A DNA stretch of 57,924 nucleotides, from positions 1 through 57,924 of the forward strand of contig CAYMYA010000003.1 in NCBI GenBank assembly GCA_964394565.1, read 5' to 3'. How positions within the stretch are numbered: the stretch's first letter is position 1; every line of letters starts with the position of its first letter. The position numbers and the translations under genes were made by a program. The DNA comes from CAIKHN01 sp964394565 (GTDB taxonomy: Bacteria; Patescibacteriota; Patescibacteriia; UBA9934). Positions 16,576-24,756 of this stretch are shown in pieces. Below the pieces are notes generated by a model, which saw only the letters and a program-made list of their open reading frames with translations, ran no database searches and was not told the DNA's origin.

Positions 16576-19089
16576 ATGCCGACATCATTCGAACGTTCCT
16601 CCAAGAGTGGGGCTGCACCGTCGGATCCTCCATCACGTCATGAAATGCCCATGACACCGGACATGCTGGCAGATGCCGGAAATGCTGAGCAAAAGTTTCT
16701 TGAACTGTGTAAACAACATCCGTCATTTGCGGATGTATTTTGGCAAACATATCTCAAAAACCTCGCACAGACGACAGAAAGTACTTTTCTCCATTTTTTG
16801 CGTATAAAAATCGAAGACGCCTTACAGCAGTATGCGGTGCGTGATGAAGCAATTGAGCAAGTTTTACTGCTCATTCCAGCGGATATTCGAGATCGTGGTC
16901 TTGGTGTAGATGCGCAGTCACGCACGGGGGAAATATATGTCCTCCGAAGCATGTTGCGAAAACATGATGGAACTTCTTTGGATCATGCGGCGAAGACGCT
17001 TCGTGCGCTTGCGGGGAAGAGTGGGGTAAGTCAGGAGCGGAAGGATGAACTCTTGCTTCATGCGAGCATGCTTGAGCATCCAGTTTTCGATGATGTTTTA
17101 CAGGTACCCATTCCCGATATTTGGTTGGGAGAGAAGGATGCGCGTCATGGTTCGTCCGAGGACAGGGGTGACGATGTTCCTGTACCGAAAGAGGTGCGTT
17201 TTGATCGTCCAACATCTGTGAACGCGGAAACGGGATCATCAGATGGATTCTCGCACACGTTTCAGTTTGGAACAAAGATATCTGATACAGCGCATCTTGC
17301 ACAGGAGGAATCCAAGGAACGTGAACGAATGCGAAAGATCGATCAGAAAAATATTGCAGAGTATGAGCAACAACTGCGTCGCAGTGTCGACGCATTGCGC
17401 GTTGTTGCACAAAATTCTATTTCGCATCGGTCTGAGATTGGTTTGCTCACGGAAGTCCTTGCGAATACGGAAGCTGCAATTGCTGAAGAGTGTGAGACGC
17501 TCAAGGCGTATGTGAGTGATTTGAGGGATTTCGATGATTCTCTGGAACAATACGCTCGCGCTTCTTCGGAACAGCTGATACACCTCATTGCGCGTGATAG
17601 TGTGAAGATGAGCCGTTTCAGTGCGGTGAAGTCTGAGCAGTTGATGTATCCACGTCGGAGTGAGGCTGGGCAAGTACGACCCACCCTTGATTTTTTAGAA
17701 GAAACGTTTTCTTCAGTTGCACGGAGCATTTTGGGACTTCGTGTTCGATGTGAGGTGTATCGTGAGATTTTGGAGGAAGACGCGCGTTTGCGTCAGATTG
17801 CGGAGGAAGCGACGCAGAAAGCACAAGAACGTGAGCGTCGTGCAGAAGCGCGGGTGGCATTAGAGCGCGAAGAAGCACTTCACGTGGCGCCGCATGAGCA
17901 GTTGAATATTGCGAAGGATGCAGACCGAGAGACTGTTGAGCATGCGTACGCCGCCGCAACTGAAATGTTGGATTCGGATCGTCACAAAGATCAAGGGGAG
18001 ATTGCGCGGTATCAGCGGGCGATGGATGTGATGTTACGAAATGCGCCGCCGCGAAAAATGACTGCTTTTGCACAACGCGAAGTGCAAAAGCAGATGCCCG
18101 TCGAACAACCCTCTGAGGTACAAGAGGGATTCCTCATGCGTATGGTACGAGCGCCAGGAAGGTGGCTTCGTGCGCTGTTTTTCGGCGCAGCACTTGGTGC
18201 GGCGGGCGCAGCAGCGGTGAACCATTTTGTGGAAGACGAGAAGCCGGTTCAAGAAACTACGGGGCAGAGTGATGACGGACATGAGGAAGATGGTGCAGTG
18301 GATGGTGGCGATGCTGCATTGGACGCTACGTCAAATATCGTCACGCATGAGACGGCGTTACACGAAACAATGTGGGGCATAGCGGCAACCATGCTTCGTG
18401 AGGCGAAGCTCAAGGCGACGAATGCAAATGTGAGTTACCTTACGCACCTTATTCGTGAGGCGAACATGGAAGCAGTGCCGGTGCCTGAAGCGATGCGGCC
18501 AGGGACGGTGTTGGATGTCACTTCTGCCGCACGAGCAATCGATGAGATGCTTGGGAAAACGCCCTCACAAGGGATTGCTGTTCTTGGGGCATCCTTTACC
18601 CCGGAATCATCTTCGGATAGTGCAGCAGTTTGGGGCGTCGATACTGGCTCAGCATCAAGCATGCTTACCTCTGCGGAACTGGTTCAAGAGATGGCGAAAA
18701 CTTCTCCGGATACCTTGCGCATTCCCCCGACAGAACAGCTGCGTGACACCATTCGGGTCATGAAGAAAGGGGATAGAATTTACACGATGGTGTATGCGCT
18801 CTTACGAGAACAACATCTGAATTGGACGTCCGAGCGTGTAAATTTGCTCACACAATTAGTTCTGGAGGATAACGCTGAAAATTTCCGCCAAATGGTTGCG
18901 GACGGGAGGATGCACGCCATGAAAGACGTCTGGATTCCCGTGGGGGCACAAATCGACCTGAAACGCGCCATGCAGGTGGTTGACGAAATGGCCGCGGCAA
19001 AGCGTGCAGGGAAGAAAGCGAAAACGGTAAGGGAGTATGCAAAGCAGTATGGTCTCCCGTATCCAATCAAAATGAAGTTCCCGTCATAA
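16576..19089 (+). CDS. Large membrane-anchored protein with coiled coil, J-like segment and LysM-like repeats
   Basis: 837 residues; no known family assigned. Seen in order: a variable N-terminal third; a Glu/Arg-rich coiled coil (about 240-450); a segment near 440-490 (EQLNIAKDADRETVEHAYAA, then MLDSDRHKDQGEI) that resembles a J-domain but has DRH where HPD is expected; one membrane helix near 535-555 (FFGAALGAAGAAAVNHF); an acidic linker; and two related modules (about 595-665 and 730-815) with LysM-like patterns (GDRIYTMVYALLREQ, VPVPEAMRPGTVLDV, IPVGAQIDL). This points to a cytoplasmic coiled-coil part and an outward wall-binding part, i.e. a cell-envelope linker; that is inference. Start ATG 16576 is preceded by a -10 box. 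Confidence 0.7.
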   Translation: MPTSFERSSKSGAAPSDPPSRHEMPMTPDMLADAGNAEQKFLELCKQHPSFADVFWQTYLKNLAQTTESTFLHFLRIKIEDALQQYAVRDEAIEQVLLLIPADIRDRGLGVDAQSRTGEIYVLRSMLRKHDGTSLDHAAKTLRALAGKSGVSQERKDELLLHASMLEHPVFDDVLQVPIPDIWLGEKDARHGSSEDRGDDVPVPKEVRFDRPTSVNAETGSSDGFSHTFQFGTKISDTAHLAQEESKERERMRKIDQKNIAEYEQQLRRSVDALRVVAQNSISHRSEIGLLTEVLANTEAAIAEECETLKAYVSDLRDFDDSLEQYARASSEQLIHLIARDSVKMSRFSAVKSEQLMYPRRSEAGQVRPTLDFLEETFSSVARSILGLRVRCEVYREILEEDARLRQIAEEATQKAQERERRAEARVALEREEALHVAPHEQLNIAKDADRETVEHAYAAATEMLDSDRHKDQGEIARYQRAMDVMLRNAPPRKMTAFAQREVQKQMPVEQPSEVQEGFLMRMVRAPGRWLRALFFGAALGAAGAAAVNHFVEDEKPVQETTGQSDDGHEEDGAVDGGDAALDATSNIVTHETALHETMWGIAATMLREAKLKATNANVSYLTHLIREANMEAVPVPEAMRPGTVLDVTSAARAIDEMLGKTPSQGIAVLGASFTPESSSDSAAVWGVDTGSASSMLTSAELVQEMAKTSPDTLRIPPTEQLRDTIRVMKKGDRIYTMVYALLREQHLNWTSERVNLLTQLVLEDNAENFRQMVADGRMHAMKDVWIPVGAQIDLKRAMQVVDEMAAAKRAGKKAKTVREYAKQYGLPYPIKMKFPS

Positions 19090-19103
19090 TCTTTCCTCAC
19101 AAA

Positions 19104-19142
19104 AGCCTGCGGCCCGGCCTCCCTCACGGGAAGCCGGGCCGT
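19104..19142 (-). terminator. GC-rich hairpin ending GC-rich unit 3
   Basis: CGGCCCGGC(TT)...(AA)GCCGGGCCG, a strong stem of about 11 pairs, 19 bases downstream (minus strand) of the stop at 19161. It also lies 15 bases after the convergent 837-residue gene, so it may serve both. Confidence 0.7.
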
Positions 19143-19160
19143 TACGTCGTGGGTAGTTCT

Positions 19161-20414
19161 TCAGTTCTTTGCGATCGCGTCGAACTCGGCTTCGATGCCG
19201 CGCACTTGGTCCACCGAGGGCGAGGTGGTGGCGTTGATGGAGTGCAGCGTGTGCCAGACGACGGCAACCTTGTGTCGGACGTGCTCCGGGATGGGAGCTG
19301 AAGTGTTGGCGATCCACGTGCACATCGCGCGAGCCAGTCGCTGGGCGACGTCTGGATCATTGCCGCGGCGAATGATCTGCACCGTGAGGGAGATCTCCTC
19401 ACGAAGTACAATCGCCTCCAGCGCCGCTACAGCCTTCTGGGCGTTGTGACTGATGGATTCGTAGCGCCGCTGTTCGAAGCCCTCGACCATCTCCTGCATG
19501 GCGTGCGCCGCCATGGCCGCCCAGTAGCGGAAGGGCTCCACGTAGGCGCGCTTCAGTTCTTCGATGTAGCTCCGGAGGCGCTTGACGAAGTTCGTCACCC
19601 GCTGCTTTGCGACTCCCTTAGGGAGCGTGGTCTCGACGCCCATCCACCAGGGCTGGTTGTCGTTGAGCTCGCTTGCGATGGTGGATGCTCGCTGGACGAC
19701 GATGTTCACCCACTCTTCCACGTCGCGCTTCCGGAAGAGGAGCGCGGCGAGCGAGTCCTGCTTGCCCTGGGCGAGTTCCAGCGCGCGCCGCTGGATCGCG
19801 CGCACCATGAGGACCATCCGGTAGACGTTCTGGCGATTCCGGATGTCCTTCGGGTTGCGCATCTTCCGGAGGAGCTTGCGAATCTCACCCGCGAGCGGGT
19901 GGTTGGACTTGGAGAAGGTGATCATCTCATTGCAGTGGATCTCGTGCTTCGCGACATTGATGTCGTGTTCGAGGTTCGTCTCGAGGGCGAACGTGAGCGT
20001 GGCGTTGCTCTTCATGCCGATGCGCTGCCACATCTCGATCTCTGTCATCACGCGTTGCTGCGCGTGGTCCCCGGCGCGCGCGGCGCCGAGGATGCCGGCC
20101 GCGAAGCCGGTGACGACGCGGTCGACGTCTTCGAGATCCACACCGTTCGGGTTGCGGATTCGGCTCGGATCGCCGAAGATCTCGGTGCCCTCGTAGCGGA
20201 GGAAGGTCTGGAAGACCTGGAAGCTGTGGGGATGGGTCGTCATCGCCCAGACCGATCCTTGGCTCACGACGTTCGCGGAGCCCTGGATGATCCGTCCGAT
20301 GTACCCTTCAGCATCGGGGACGATCTGGCCATCACGGCTCACGAAGAGCTGGACGGCGAGGATGGTGGCGCGGGGGAGGACGGGGATCTGCTTGTCGAGG
20401 AGCGGGCTGATCAC
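19161..20414 (-). CDS. Protein of unknown function (GC-rich unit 3)
   Basis: 417 residues, soluble and mainly helical with many Arg (RKLLRKMRNPKDIRNRQN, RNRQNVYRMVLMVRAIQRR); I recognise no family. The first 60 residues (ILAVQLFVSRDGQIVPDAEG) look like beta structure. GTG 20414 is chosen: AAAGG lies 7 bases upstream, and the promoter (20464-20492) falls inside the longer reading frame, excluding the earlier TTG at 20492. Base composition is very high in G+C (45 of the 60 bases 19741-19800) compared with the flanking genes. A 346-codon open frame on the other strand is a by-product of that codon use. The gene has its own promoter and terminator and sits alone between unrelated genes. Confidence 0.65.
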   Translation of the reverse strand: MISPLLDKQIPVLPRATILAVQLFVSRDGQIVPDAEGYIGRIIQGSANVVSQGSVWAMTTHPHSFQVFQTFLRYEGTEIFGDPSRIRNPNGVDLEDVDRVVTGFAAGILGAARAGDHAQQRVMTEIEMWQRIGMKSNATLTFALETNLEHDINVAKHEIHCNEMITFSKSNHPLAGEIRKLLRKMRNPKDIRNRQNVYRMVLMVRAIQRRALELAQGKQDSLAALLFRKRDVEEWVNIVVQRASTIASELNDNQPWWMGVETTLPKGVAKQRVTNFVKRLRSYIEELKRAYVEPFRYWAAMAAHAMQEMVEGFEQRRYESISHNAQKAVAALEAIVLREEISLTVQIIRRGNDPDVAQRLARAMCTWIANTSAPIPEHVRHKVAVVWHTLHSINATTSPSVDQVRGIEAEFDAIAKN

Positions 20415-20463
20415 GGGAATGCCTTTGTTCGTGTTGCCTGGACGCGGTTGCGCCAGGGTGTGA

Positions 20464-20492
20464 CTGTAGCCGGATTTTCGCCTTGACGTCAA
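20464..20492 (-). promoter_or_regulatory. Promoter of GC-rich unit 3
   Basis: Minus strand: -35 TTGACG (20487-20492), 17-base spacer, -10 CTACAG (20464-20469). It gives a leader of about 43 bases. Divergent from rpmF. Confidence 0.6.
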
Positions 20493-20534
20493 CCGGCAAT
20501 TTCGCTACCATTCGCGCATTCCTAACATTTTGTT

Positions 20535-20807
20535 ATGCCATTGCCGTCATTCCGTAACTCTCGCTCAAAGGTTCGTCGCCGTCGCTCGCACCATGCGTTA
20601 AAAACAATTTCTGTTGCGACATGCCCAAAATGTGAAGCGATTTTGCTTCCACACCGTGCCTGCAAGCAGTGCGGAGCCTATGGCGATCGTTCTGTGGCAA
20701 AGGGCATGGTTGAAGTAAAAAAGGCGATCAAAAAGGTGGCTGCAAAAAAGGCTGTGGCAAAGAAAACAAGCACCAAACCCGGCCACGAAGGCCATGATCA
20801 CGAGTAA
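20535..20807 (+). CDS. rpmF: 50S ribosomal protein L32, extended
   Basis: 90 residues. The first 57 match zinc-ribbon L32: PLPSFRNSRSKVRRRRSHH, then CPKC and CKQC pairs (about 30-33 and 43-46). The usual protein ends near residue 60; here a Lys/Ala-rich tail (KKVAAKKAVAKKTS) and a terminal HEGHDHE follow. The His/Asp/Glu end could bind metal, unproven. ATG follows a -10-like TAACAT by 6 bases. A terminator follows at 20822. Confidence 0.93.
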   Translation: MPLPSFRNSRSKVRRRRSHHALKTISVATCPKCEAILLPHRACKQCGAYGDRSVAKGMVEVKKAIKKVAAKKAVAKKTSTKPGHEGHDHE

Positions 20808-20821
20808 TCCGTTGGTTCCTG

Positions 20822-20856
20822 ACAAAAGCTCCCCGTTGGCGGAGCTTTTGGTTTTT
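20822..20856 (+). terminator. rpmF terminator
   Basis: CAAAAGCTCC, loop CCGTTGG, (C)GGAGCTTTTGG then TTTTT. Fifteen bases after the rpmF stop. Confidence 0.88.
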
Positions 20857-20902
20857 GGGTATACTGTCCCCATAAGAAAATCACGTTTGACCCGTTCTTT
20901 GT

Positions 20903-21379
20903 ATGTCGAATCGTCACTTGGCTCGCACAATGGCCATGCAGGTGCTGTACGAATGGGATTTTCGTGGTAAGGAAAACGTGCGATTGCCAGAAATCGTTGC
21001 CATGGTGCACGAGGAATTCGCACCGACGTTTGATGACGGGGGATATGTTGAACACCAGGTGACAGCAATTGTCGAGAAGCTACCGGAAATCGATACAATT
21101 ATTCACGCGTTTACGCCGAACTGGACGATAGATACGATGACAGCGATCGACCGAAATATTCTTCGGCTCGGTGTGTATGAGTTAAAGTTTGACGAGTCGA
21201 TTCCCTCTAAGGTCGCAATCAATGAAGCGATAGAAATAGCAAAAACATTTGGTGGGGAAGCGTCGGGGAAGTTTGTGAATGGCGTACTTGGAGCGATTGT
21301 GAAAGATATGGCTGCACAAGGCATTGTGAAGAGTTCGGATGTGAAGAAGGGCACTCTTGAAGAAGAATACACTGCGTAA
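20903..21379 (+). CDS. nusB: Transcription antitermination factor NusB
   Basis: 158 residues, all-helical NusB fold that with S10 binds boxA RNA and supports rRNA transcription. Family motifs: RHLARTMAMQVLYEWDF at the start, MTAIDRNILRLGVYEL near 80-95, SKVAINEAIEIAKTFGGEASGKFVNGVLG near 101-130. A TATACT box at about 20860 gives a 35-40-base leader. rnc starts 2 bases after the stop, so nusB-rnc is an operon. Confidence 0.95.
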   Translation: MSNRHLARTMAMQVLYEWDFRGKENVRLPEIVAMVHEEFAPTFDDGGYVEHQVTAIVEKLPEIDTIIHAFTPNWTIDTMTAIDRNILRLGVYELKFDESIPSKVAINEAIEIAKTFGGEASGKFVNGVLGAIVKDMAAQGIVKSSDVKKGTLEEEYTA

Positions 21380-21381
21380 TT

Positions 21382-22074
21382 ATGCCAAGCCCCATTGCAG
21401 ATCTCGCGAAATCACTTGATATTCCATTCAAGGCGGACGGCCACCTGGAACAAGCGGTCGTGCACCGTTCCTACTTAAATGAGCATCCGGATTTTCCTTT
21501 GGCGCATAACGAGCGCCTGGAATTTCTTGGTGATGCGGTGCTCGAGCTTGTCGTCACGGAGTATTTGTATGTGAATTTTGAAAATCCAGAGGGAGAATTA
21601 ACGACGTGGCGTTCTGCGCTCGTCAATGGTGATAGTTTGGCCAGCATTGCGCACGAACTGGGTGTGGAACCATATTTATATCTTTCTCGAGGCGAGGAAA
21701 AAGATGCGAATTCGAAAGCGCGACGGTATATTCTCGCAAATGCCATGGAAGCGATTATTGGTGCGGTGTATTTAGATTTTGGTTGGGAGGTTTCAAAGTC
21801 TTTCGTGCTGAAGGTCGTGGTATCAAAGCTGGATGCCATTATCACTGAGCGCTCGTATATCGATCCGAAAAGTCGTTTCCAAGAAGCTGCACAATCGAAG
21901 TTTGCGATAACGCCGAGTTACAAAGTGCTGGAAGAGAGCGGGCCAGATCATCAGAAAACGTTCATTATGGGCGCGTATCTTGGGAAAGAACTTGTGGCAA
22001 AGGGGGAAGGTACGAGCAAGCAGGAAGCGCAAATTGCCGCCGCCGCGAATGCGTTAAAAGAAAAAGAATGGTAG
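21382..22074 (+). CDS. rnc: Ribonuclease III
   Basis: 230 residues. Cleaves double-stranded RNA, including rRNA precursors. The catalytic domain has the signature NERLEFLGDAVLEL (43-56) with the metal-binding Glu/Asp; a dsRNA-binding domain forms the last 70 residues (DPKSRFQEAAQSKF, GTSKQEAQIAAAANAL). Length is typical. Second gene of nusB-rnc; a terminator follows 5 bases after the stop. Confidence 0.96.
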   Translation: MPSPIADLAKSLDIPFKADGHLEQAVVHRSYLNEHPDFPLAHNERLEFLGDAVLELVVTEYLYVNFENPEGELTTWRSALVNGDSLASIAHELGVEPYLYLSRGEEKDANSKARRYILANAMEAIIGAVYLDFGWEVSKSFVLKVVVSKLDAIITERSYIDPKSRFQEAAQSKFAITPSYKVLEESGPDHQKTFIMGAYLGKELVAKGEGTSKQEAQIAAAANALKEKEW

Positions 22075-22080
22075 AACGAA

Positions 22081-22109
22081 AAATATCGTCTGCAAAGACG
22101 ATATTTTTT
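22081..22109. terminator. Bidirectional terminator between rnc and tRNA-Lys
   Basis: AAATATCGTC, loop TGCAAA, GACGATATTT followed by T5. It ends rnc on the plus strand and, by symmetry, the convergent tRNA-Lys transcript. Confidence 0.88.
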
Positions 22110-22184
22110 TGGTGCACCGGGGGGGATTCGAACCCTCGACCAAGTGATTAAGAGTCACCTGCTCTACCACTGAGCTACCGGTGC
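22110..22184 (-). tRNA. tRNA-Lys (CTT)
   Basis: 75 bases including an encoded CCA. Acceptor GCACCGG/CCGGTGC, D arm AGCTCAGTGGTAGAGC, anticodon stem GGTGA/TCACT with loop CTCTTAA (anticodon CTT, reads AAG), T loop TTCGAAT. Normal cloverleaf; its promoter lies at 22195-22223. Confidence 0.96.
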
Positions 22185-22194
22185 GAACGGCCTT

Positions 22195-22223
22195 ATGATG
22201 CACATTTTTTTGACCGAGGTCAA
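22195..22223 (-). promoter_or_regulatory. Promoter of tRNA-Lys
   Basis: Minus strand: -35 TTGACC (22218-22223), 17-base spacer, -10 CATCAT (22195-22200). The predicted start is about 3 bases before the tRNA 5' end. The -35 is one arm of TTGACCGAGGTCAA and overlaps the promoter of tRNA-Arg. Confidence 0.65.
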
Positions 22224-22238
22224 GGAAACGAGTACCAT
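22210..22238 (+). promoter_or_regulatory. Promoter of tRNA-Arg
   Basis: -35 TTGACC (22210-22215), 17-base spacer, -10 TACCAT (22233-22238). The predicted start near 22245 leaves about 10 bases before the tRNA. It interlocks with the divergent tRNA-Lys promoter. Confidence 0.65.
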
Positions 22239-22255
22239 GTCCCCGTTATCTCTCT

Positions 22256-22332
22256 GCGGACATAGCTCAGTTGGATAGAGCATCTGGCTTCGAACCAGAG
22301 GGTCGGGGGTTCGAGTCCCTCTGTTCGCACCA
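22256..22332 (+). tRNA. tRNA-Arg (TCG)
   Basis: 77 bases with encoded CCA. Acceptor GCGGACA/TGTTCGC, D arm AGCTCAGTTGGATAGAGC, anticodon stem TCTGG/CCAGA with loop CTTCGAA (anticodon TCG, reads CGA), T loop TTCGAGT. All arms pair normally. Confidence 0.96.
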
Positions 22333-22367
22333 TAAATCATCGTCCATCACGGACGATGATTTATTTT
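22333..22367 (+). terminator. tRNA-Arg terminator
   Basis: AAATCATCGTCC, loop ATCAC, GGACGATGATTT then ATTTTGT. Directly follows the encoded CCA. Confidence 0.85.
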
Positions 22368-22373
22368 GTCTGC

Positions 22374-22379
22374 TATACT
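22374..22379 (+). promoter_or_regulatory. -10 box, leaderless small membrane gene
   Basis: TATACT, 9 bases before ATG 22389; the transcript start would fall at or 1-3 bases before the start codon. Confidence 0.45.
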
Positions 22380-22388
22380 GTATGAAGT

Positions 22389-22592
22389 ATGTCTATGCTT
22401 CTTCTTGTCGGCATTGTGTTGGCCGGCGTCCCGGCATTGCTGATTATTGGCTTTGCGGGGTATATCTTCTTTGGGTTCGTGAACGACGACAAAGATGCAA
22501 GGGCGGTGTTAAACATTGCACTTGCAATCATGGGGGTCGGGATCCTCTTAATTCTCGGGCATGTGCTCACGACGGTCTTCGTGATTCAGTAG
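22389..22592 (+). CDS. Small two-helix membrane protein
   Basis: 67 residues: helices at about 3-30 and 42-65 joined by an acidic-basic loop (VNDDKDARAV). Function unknown; small proteins of this shape are common in CPR genomes. Support for being real: a -10 box at leaderless distance, TATG context, and a shared terminator right behind it. Confidence 0.65.
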   Translation: MSMLLLVGIVLAGVPALLIIGFAGYIFFGFVNDDKDARAVLNIALAIMGVGILLILGHVLTTVFVIQ

Positions 22593-22596
22593 ATCC

Positions 22597-22634
22597 ATCA
22601 TAAAAGCCTCCCAGATTCGGGAGGCTTTTATGAT
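22597..22634. terminator. Bidirectional terminator
   Basis: CATAAAAGCCTCCC, loop AGATTC, GGGAGGCTTTTATG. It lies between the convergent small membrane gene (stop 22592) and the HU gene (stop 22637). Confidence 0.88.
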
Positions 22635-22636
22635 AT

Positions 22637-22930
22637 TTATGCGGTGACTCCTTTTCCTTTGAGCGCATCTTTTAATGCTTTTCCGGCTTTGAATTTCGGC
22701 ACGCGAACCGCGGGAACTTGGATCTTTTCGCTCGGGTTCCTTGGGTTCACGCCCATACGTGCAGAGCGCGTGCGCGCTGAGAATGTTCCGAATCCTGCAA
22801 TGGTTACCTCTTCTCCAATCATGAGTGCCTGGGTAACAATCGCTTCAAATGTCTCAACAATATCCTCTGCAGTCTTCTTTGGAATGCTGAGCGATTCCGA
22901 GAGCTTTAACGCGAGTTCGGCCTTGTTCAT
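22637..22930 (-). CDS. hup: HU-family DNA-binding protein
   Basis: 97 residues. Histone-like protein that bends and compacts DNA. MNKAELALKLSESLSIPKK is the helical dimer core; GFGTFSARTRSARMGVNPRN and AVRVPKFKAGKALKDAL form the DNA-binding arms and C-terminal helix. ATG 22930 matches the family start; the longer frame to 23017 covers the leader. The promoter at 22989-23017 predicts a leader of about 50 bases. Confidence 0.95.
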   Translation of the reverse strand: MNKAELALKLSESLSIPKKTAEDIVETFEAIVTQALMIGEEVTIAGFGTFSARTRSARMGVNPRNPSEKIQVPAVRVPKFKAGKALKDALKGKGVTA

Positions 22931-22988
22931 ACGCGATTCAGTCTTTCTTTTCAGGAAAGTCAGAGAAAAATTAACAATGAATGCGCTT

Positions 22989-23017
22989 ATGTTAGCCAAG
23001 TTTTTCTTGTTCGTCAA
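22989..23017 (-). promoter_or_regulatory. Promoter of the HU gene
   Basis: Minus strand: -35 TTGACG (23012-23017), 17-base spacer, -10 TAACAT (22989-22994), between the rny stop and HU. Confidence 0.65.
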
Positions 23018-23026
23018 GCTGTAAGG

Positions 23027-24619
23027 CTAGCGAGCGTATTCCGTTACTCGGGTTTCTCGAATAATAGTCACACGCACTTCGCCGGGGTAGGTGAGATCCG
23101 CTTCAATTTTTTTTGCGATATCCCGAGCTAATTGGTAGGCAGAAAGGTCGTCAACTTGCCCTGGCTGCACAAATACTCGCACTTCTCTGCCAGCTTGGAT
23201 CGCGTATGCTTTTTCAACCCCAGGGAAGCCTGATGCGGTCATTTCAAGGTCTTGAAGGCGCTGGAGGTATTCCTCAAGACTATTGCGCCGTGCACCTGGG
23301 CGGGCGCCGGAAATAGCATCCGCGGCTTTTACGATGACGCCTTCAAGCGTACGTGGTTTGTCTTCGTGGTGGGCAATAGATTGATAGCAAAGCTCTTCTG
23401 AGAACCCGAACTTTTTCATGATGTTGTACCCGATTTGTGGGTGTGCGCCTTGCATGTCGTGGTCAACTGCTTTCCCAATGTCGTGGAACAGCCCACCTTT
23501 TTTGCAGATAAACACGTCGGCGCCTAATTCCTCGGCCATCATGCCAGCTAAGCGAGCGACTTCAATGGAATGCTGAAGCACGTTTTGCCCGTAGCTTGTG
23601 CGGAATTTTAAACGGCCGAGAATTGCCACGAGTTTTGGATCGATTGACGGTACGGGAATGCCGAGTTCGTATAGCGCGTCCTCCCCAGATTTTTTCATTT
23701 CTTTTGCGAGTTCTTGTTTTGCAGTAGTAATGGCTTCTTCAATTTTTGCCGGTTGAATACGGCCATCCTTCATGAGCATTTCAATCGCGCGTTTTGCCAC
23801 TTGGCGACGGACAGGGGAAAATCCGCTAATCGTCATGGAGTTTGGCGTGTCGTCAATGATGAGCTCGCATCCCGTCAGATGCTCCAGTGTTTTGATATTA
23901 CGCCCTTCTTTCCCGATGATACGTCCCTTCATGTCGTCGCTTGGCAAGTCCACGAATGTTGTGGTTGCGTCGACGACTTGGCTACTTGCAAATTTGCTAA
24001 TTGCGAGTGAGAGCACTTTGCGCGCTTTCGCCTCGATTTCATCTTCACTGATTTGATCCATTTTCCGAATGCGCGAAAGGAGCGCGTCGGCTTCTGTTTC
24101 CTCAATACGCTGAAAGAGCGCTTCTACAGCTGCTTCCTTTGTCATCCCCGCCACGGTTTGCAGTTTTGTGAACGCTTCGTCGTGGAGCGCGGTCACGACT
24201 TCTTTTGCAGCGGCGATCTTCTCCTTCTCTTCATCGAGCTTCGTTTTTTTGTTTTCGAAATCCAACAGCGTCTCGTCGAATCTGCGTTCCCGATCAGCAA
24301 TACGCGTTTGCGCCTCTTTCATTTCCGCTTCTTTGAGGGCGAGCTCGCGTTTGCCTTCCTCAACGAGCGTTATGGAACGTTCTTTGGCGTCAAGCAGCAA
24401 TTGTTGTTCTGCGGCTCGCGCAGCTTGAATAATTGCATGTTCCGAAGCTTTTGCTTCGCGGACGATGCGTTCTTCTTCGTCTTTTGCCTTTTTGAGCAAT
24501 TCTTGTGCTCGTGCCTCTGCGGTATTTCCAAGCCTTTTTCCGTGCCTATCGCGAATGAAGTACCCTGCGGCGCCTCCGGCAGCGAGCCCGAGGAGCGTGA
24601 GAAGTATTGTGGTGAACAT
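23027..24619 (-). CDS. rny: Ribonuclease Y
   Basis: 530 residues. Membrane-anchored endoribonuclease that starts mRNA decay. N-terminal helix (3-22), a long charged coiled coil (about 25-190: EARAQELLKKAKDEEERIV and following), KH RNA-binding domain (about 215-275, GRIIGKEGRNIKTLE) and HD hydrolase domain (about 345-435, with HSIEVARLAG and FHDIGKA). Length is typical. It follows truB on the same strand; the 137-base gap carries a leader hairpin (24648-24668). AGGTGAG lies 11 bases before ATG. Confidence 0.96.
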   Translation of the reverse strand: MFTTILLTLLGLAAGGAAGYFIRDRHGKRLGNTAEARAQELLKKAKDEEERIVREAKASEHAIIQAARAAEQQLLLDAKERSITLVEEGKRELALKEAEMKEAQTRIADRERRFDETLLDFENKKTKLDEEKEKIAAAKEVVTALHDEAFTKLQTVAGMTKEAAVEALFQRIEETEADALLSRIRKMDQISEDEIEAKARKVLSLAISKFASSQVVDATTTFVDLPSDDMKGRIIGKEGRNIKTLEHLTGCELIIDDTPNSMTISGFSPVRRQVAKRAIEMLMKDGRIQPAKIEEAITTAKQELAKEMKKSGEDALYELGIPVPSIDPKLVAILGRLKFRTSYGQNVLQHSIEVARLAGMMAEELGADVFICKKGGLFHDIGKAVDHDMQGAHPQIGYNIMKKFGFSEELCYQSIAHHEDKPRTLEGVIVKAADAISGARPGARRNSLEEYLQRLQDLEMTASGFPGVEKAYAIQAGREVRVFVQPGQVDDLSAYQLARDIAKKIEADLTYPGEVRVTIIRETRVTEYAR

Positions 24620-24647
24620 AGGAGTTTCTCACCTGCCGAATTCCAAA

Positions 24648-24668
24648 ACAAAGGCTACTCGCCTTTGT
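24648..24668 (-). promoter_or_regulatory. Leader hairpin upstream of rny
   Basis: Minus strand ACAAAGGC, loop GAGTA, GCCTTTGT then TTT. Terminator-like but with a weak U-run, ending about 29 bases before the rny start. It could end truB transcripts or be an attenuator or RNase target controlling rny. Confidence 0.5.
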
Positions 24669-24756
24669 ATTTTCTGCGTGGTAAGGAGGTTTCAAGAGAA
24701 GACAACATCATAACCCAAATTCTCCCGCAGCTAGAACCCGGCCGGATCATCAATAT

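Noticed and set aside
19446..20486. Long open frame (346 codons) on the plus strand opposite GC-rich unit 3
   Set aside because: It is the mirror of strong G/C third-position use in the minus-strand gene; no Shine-Dalgarno, no TATG context, and a low-complexity Asp/Glu/Val/Leu product. The minus frame has a promoter, ribosome site and terminator.
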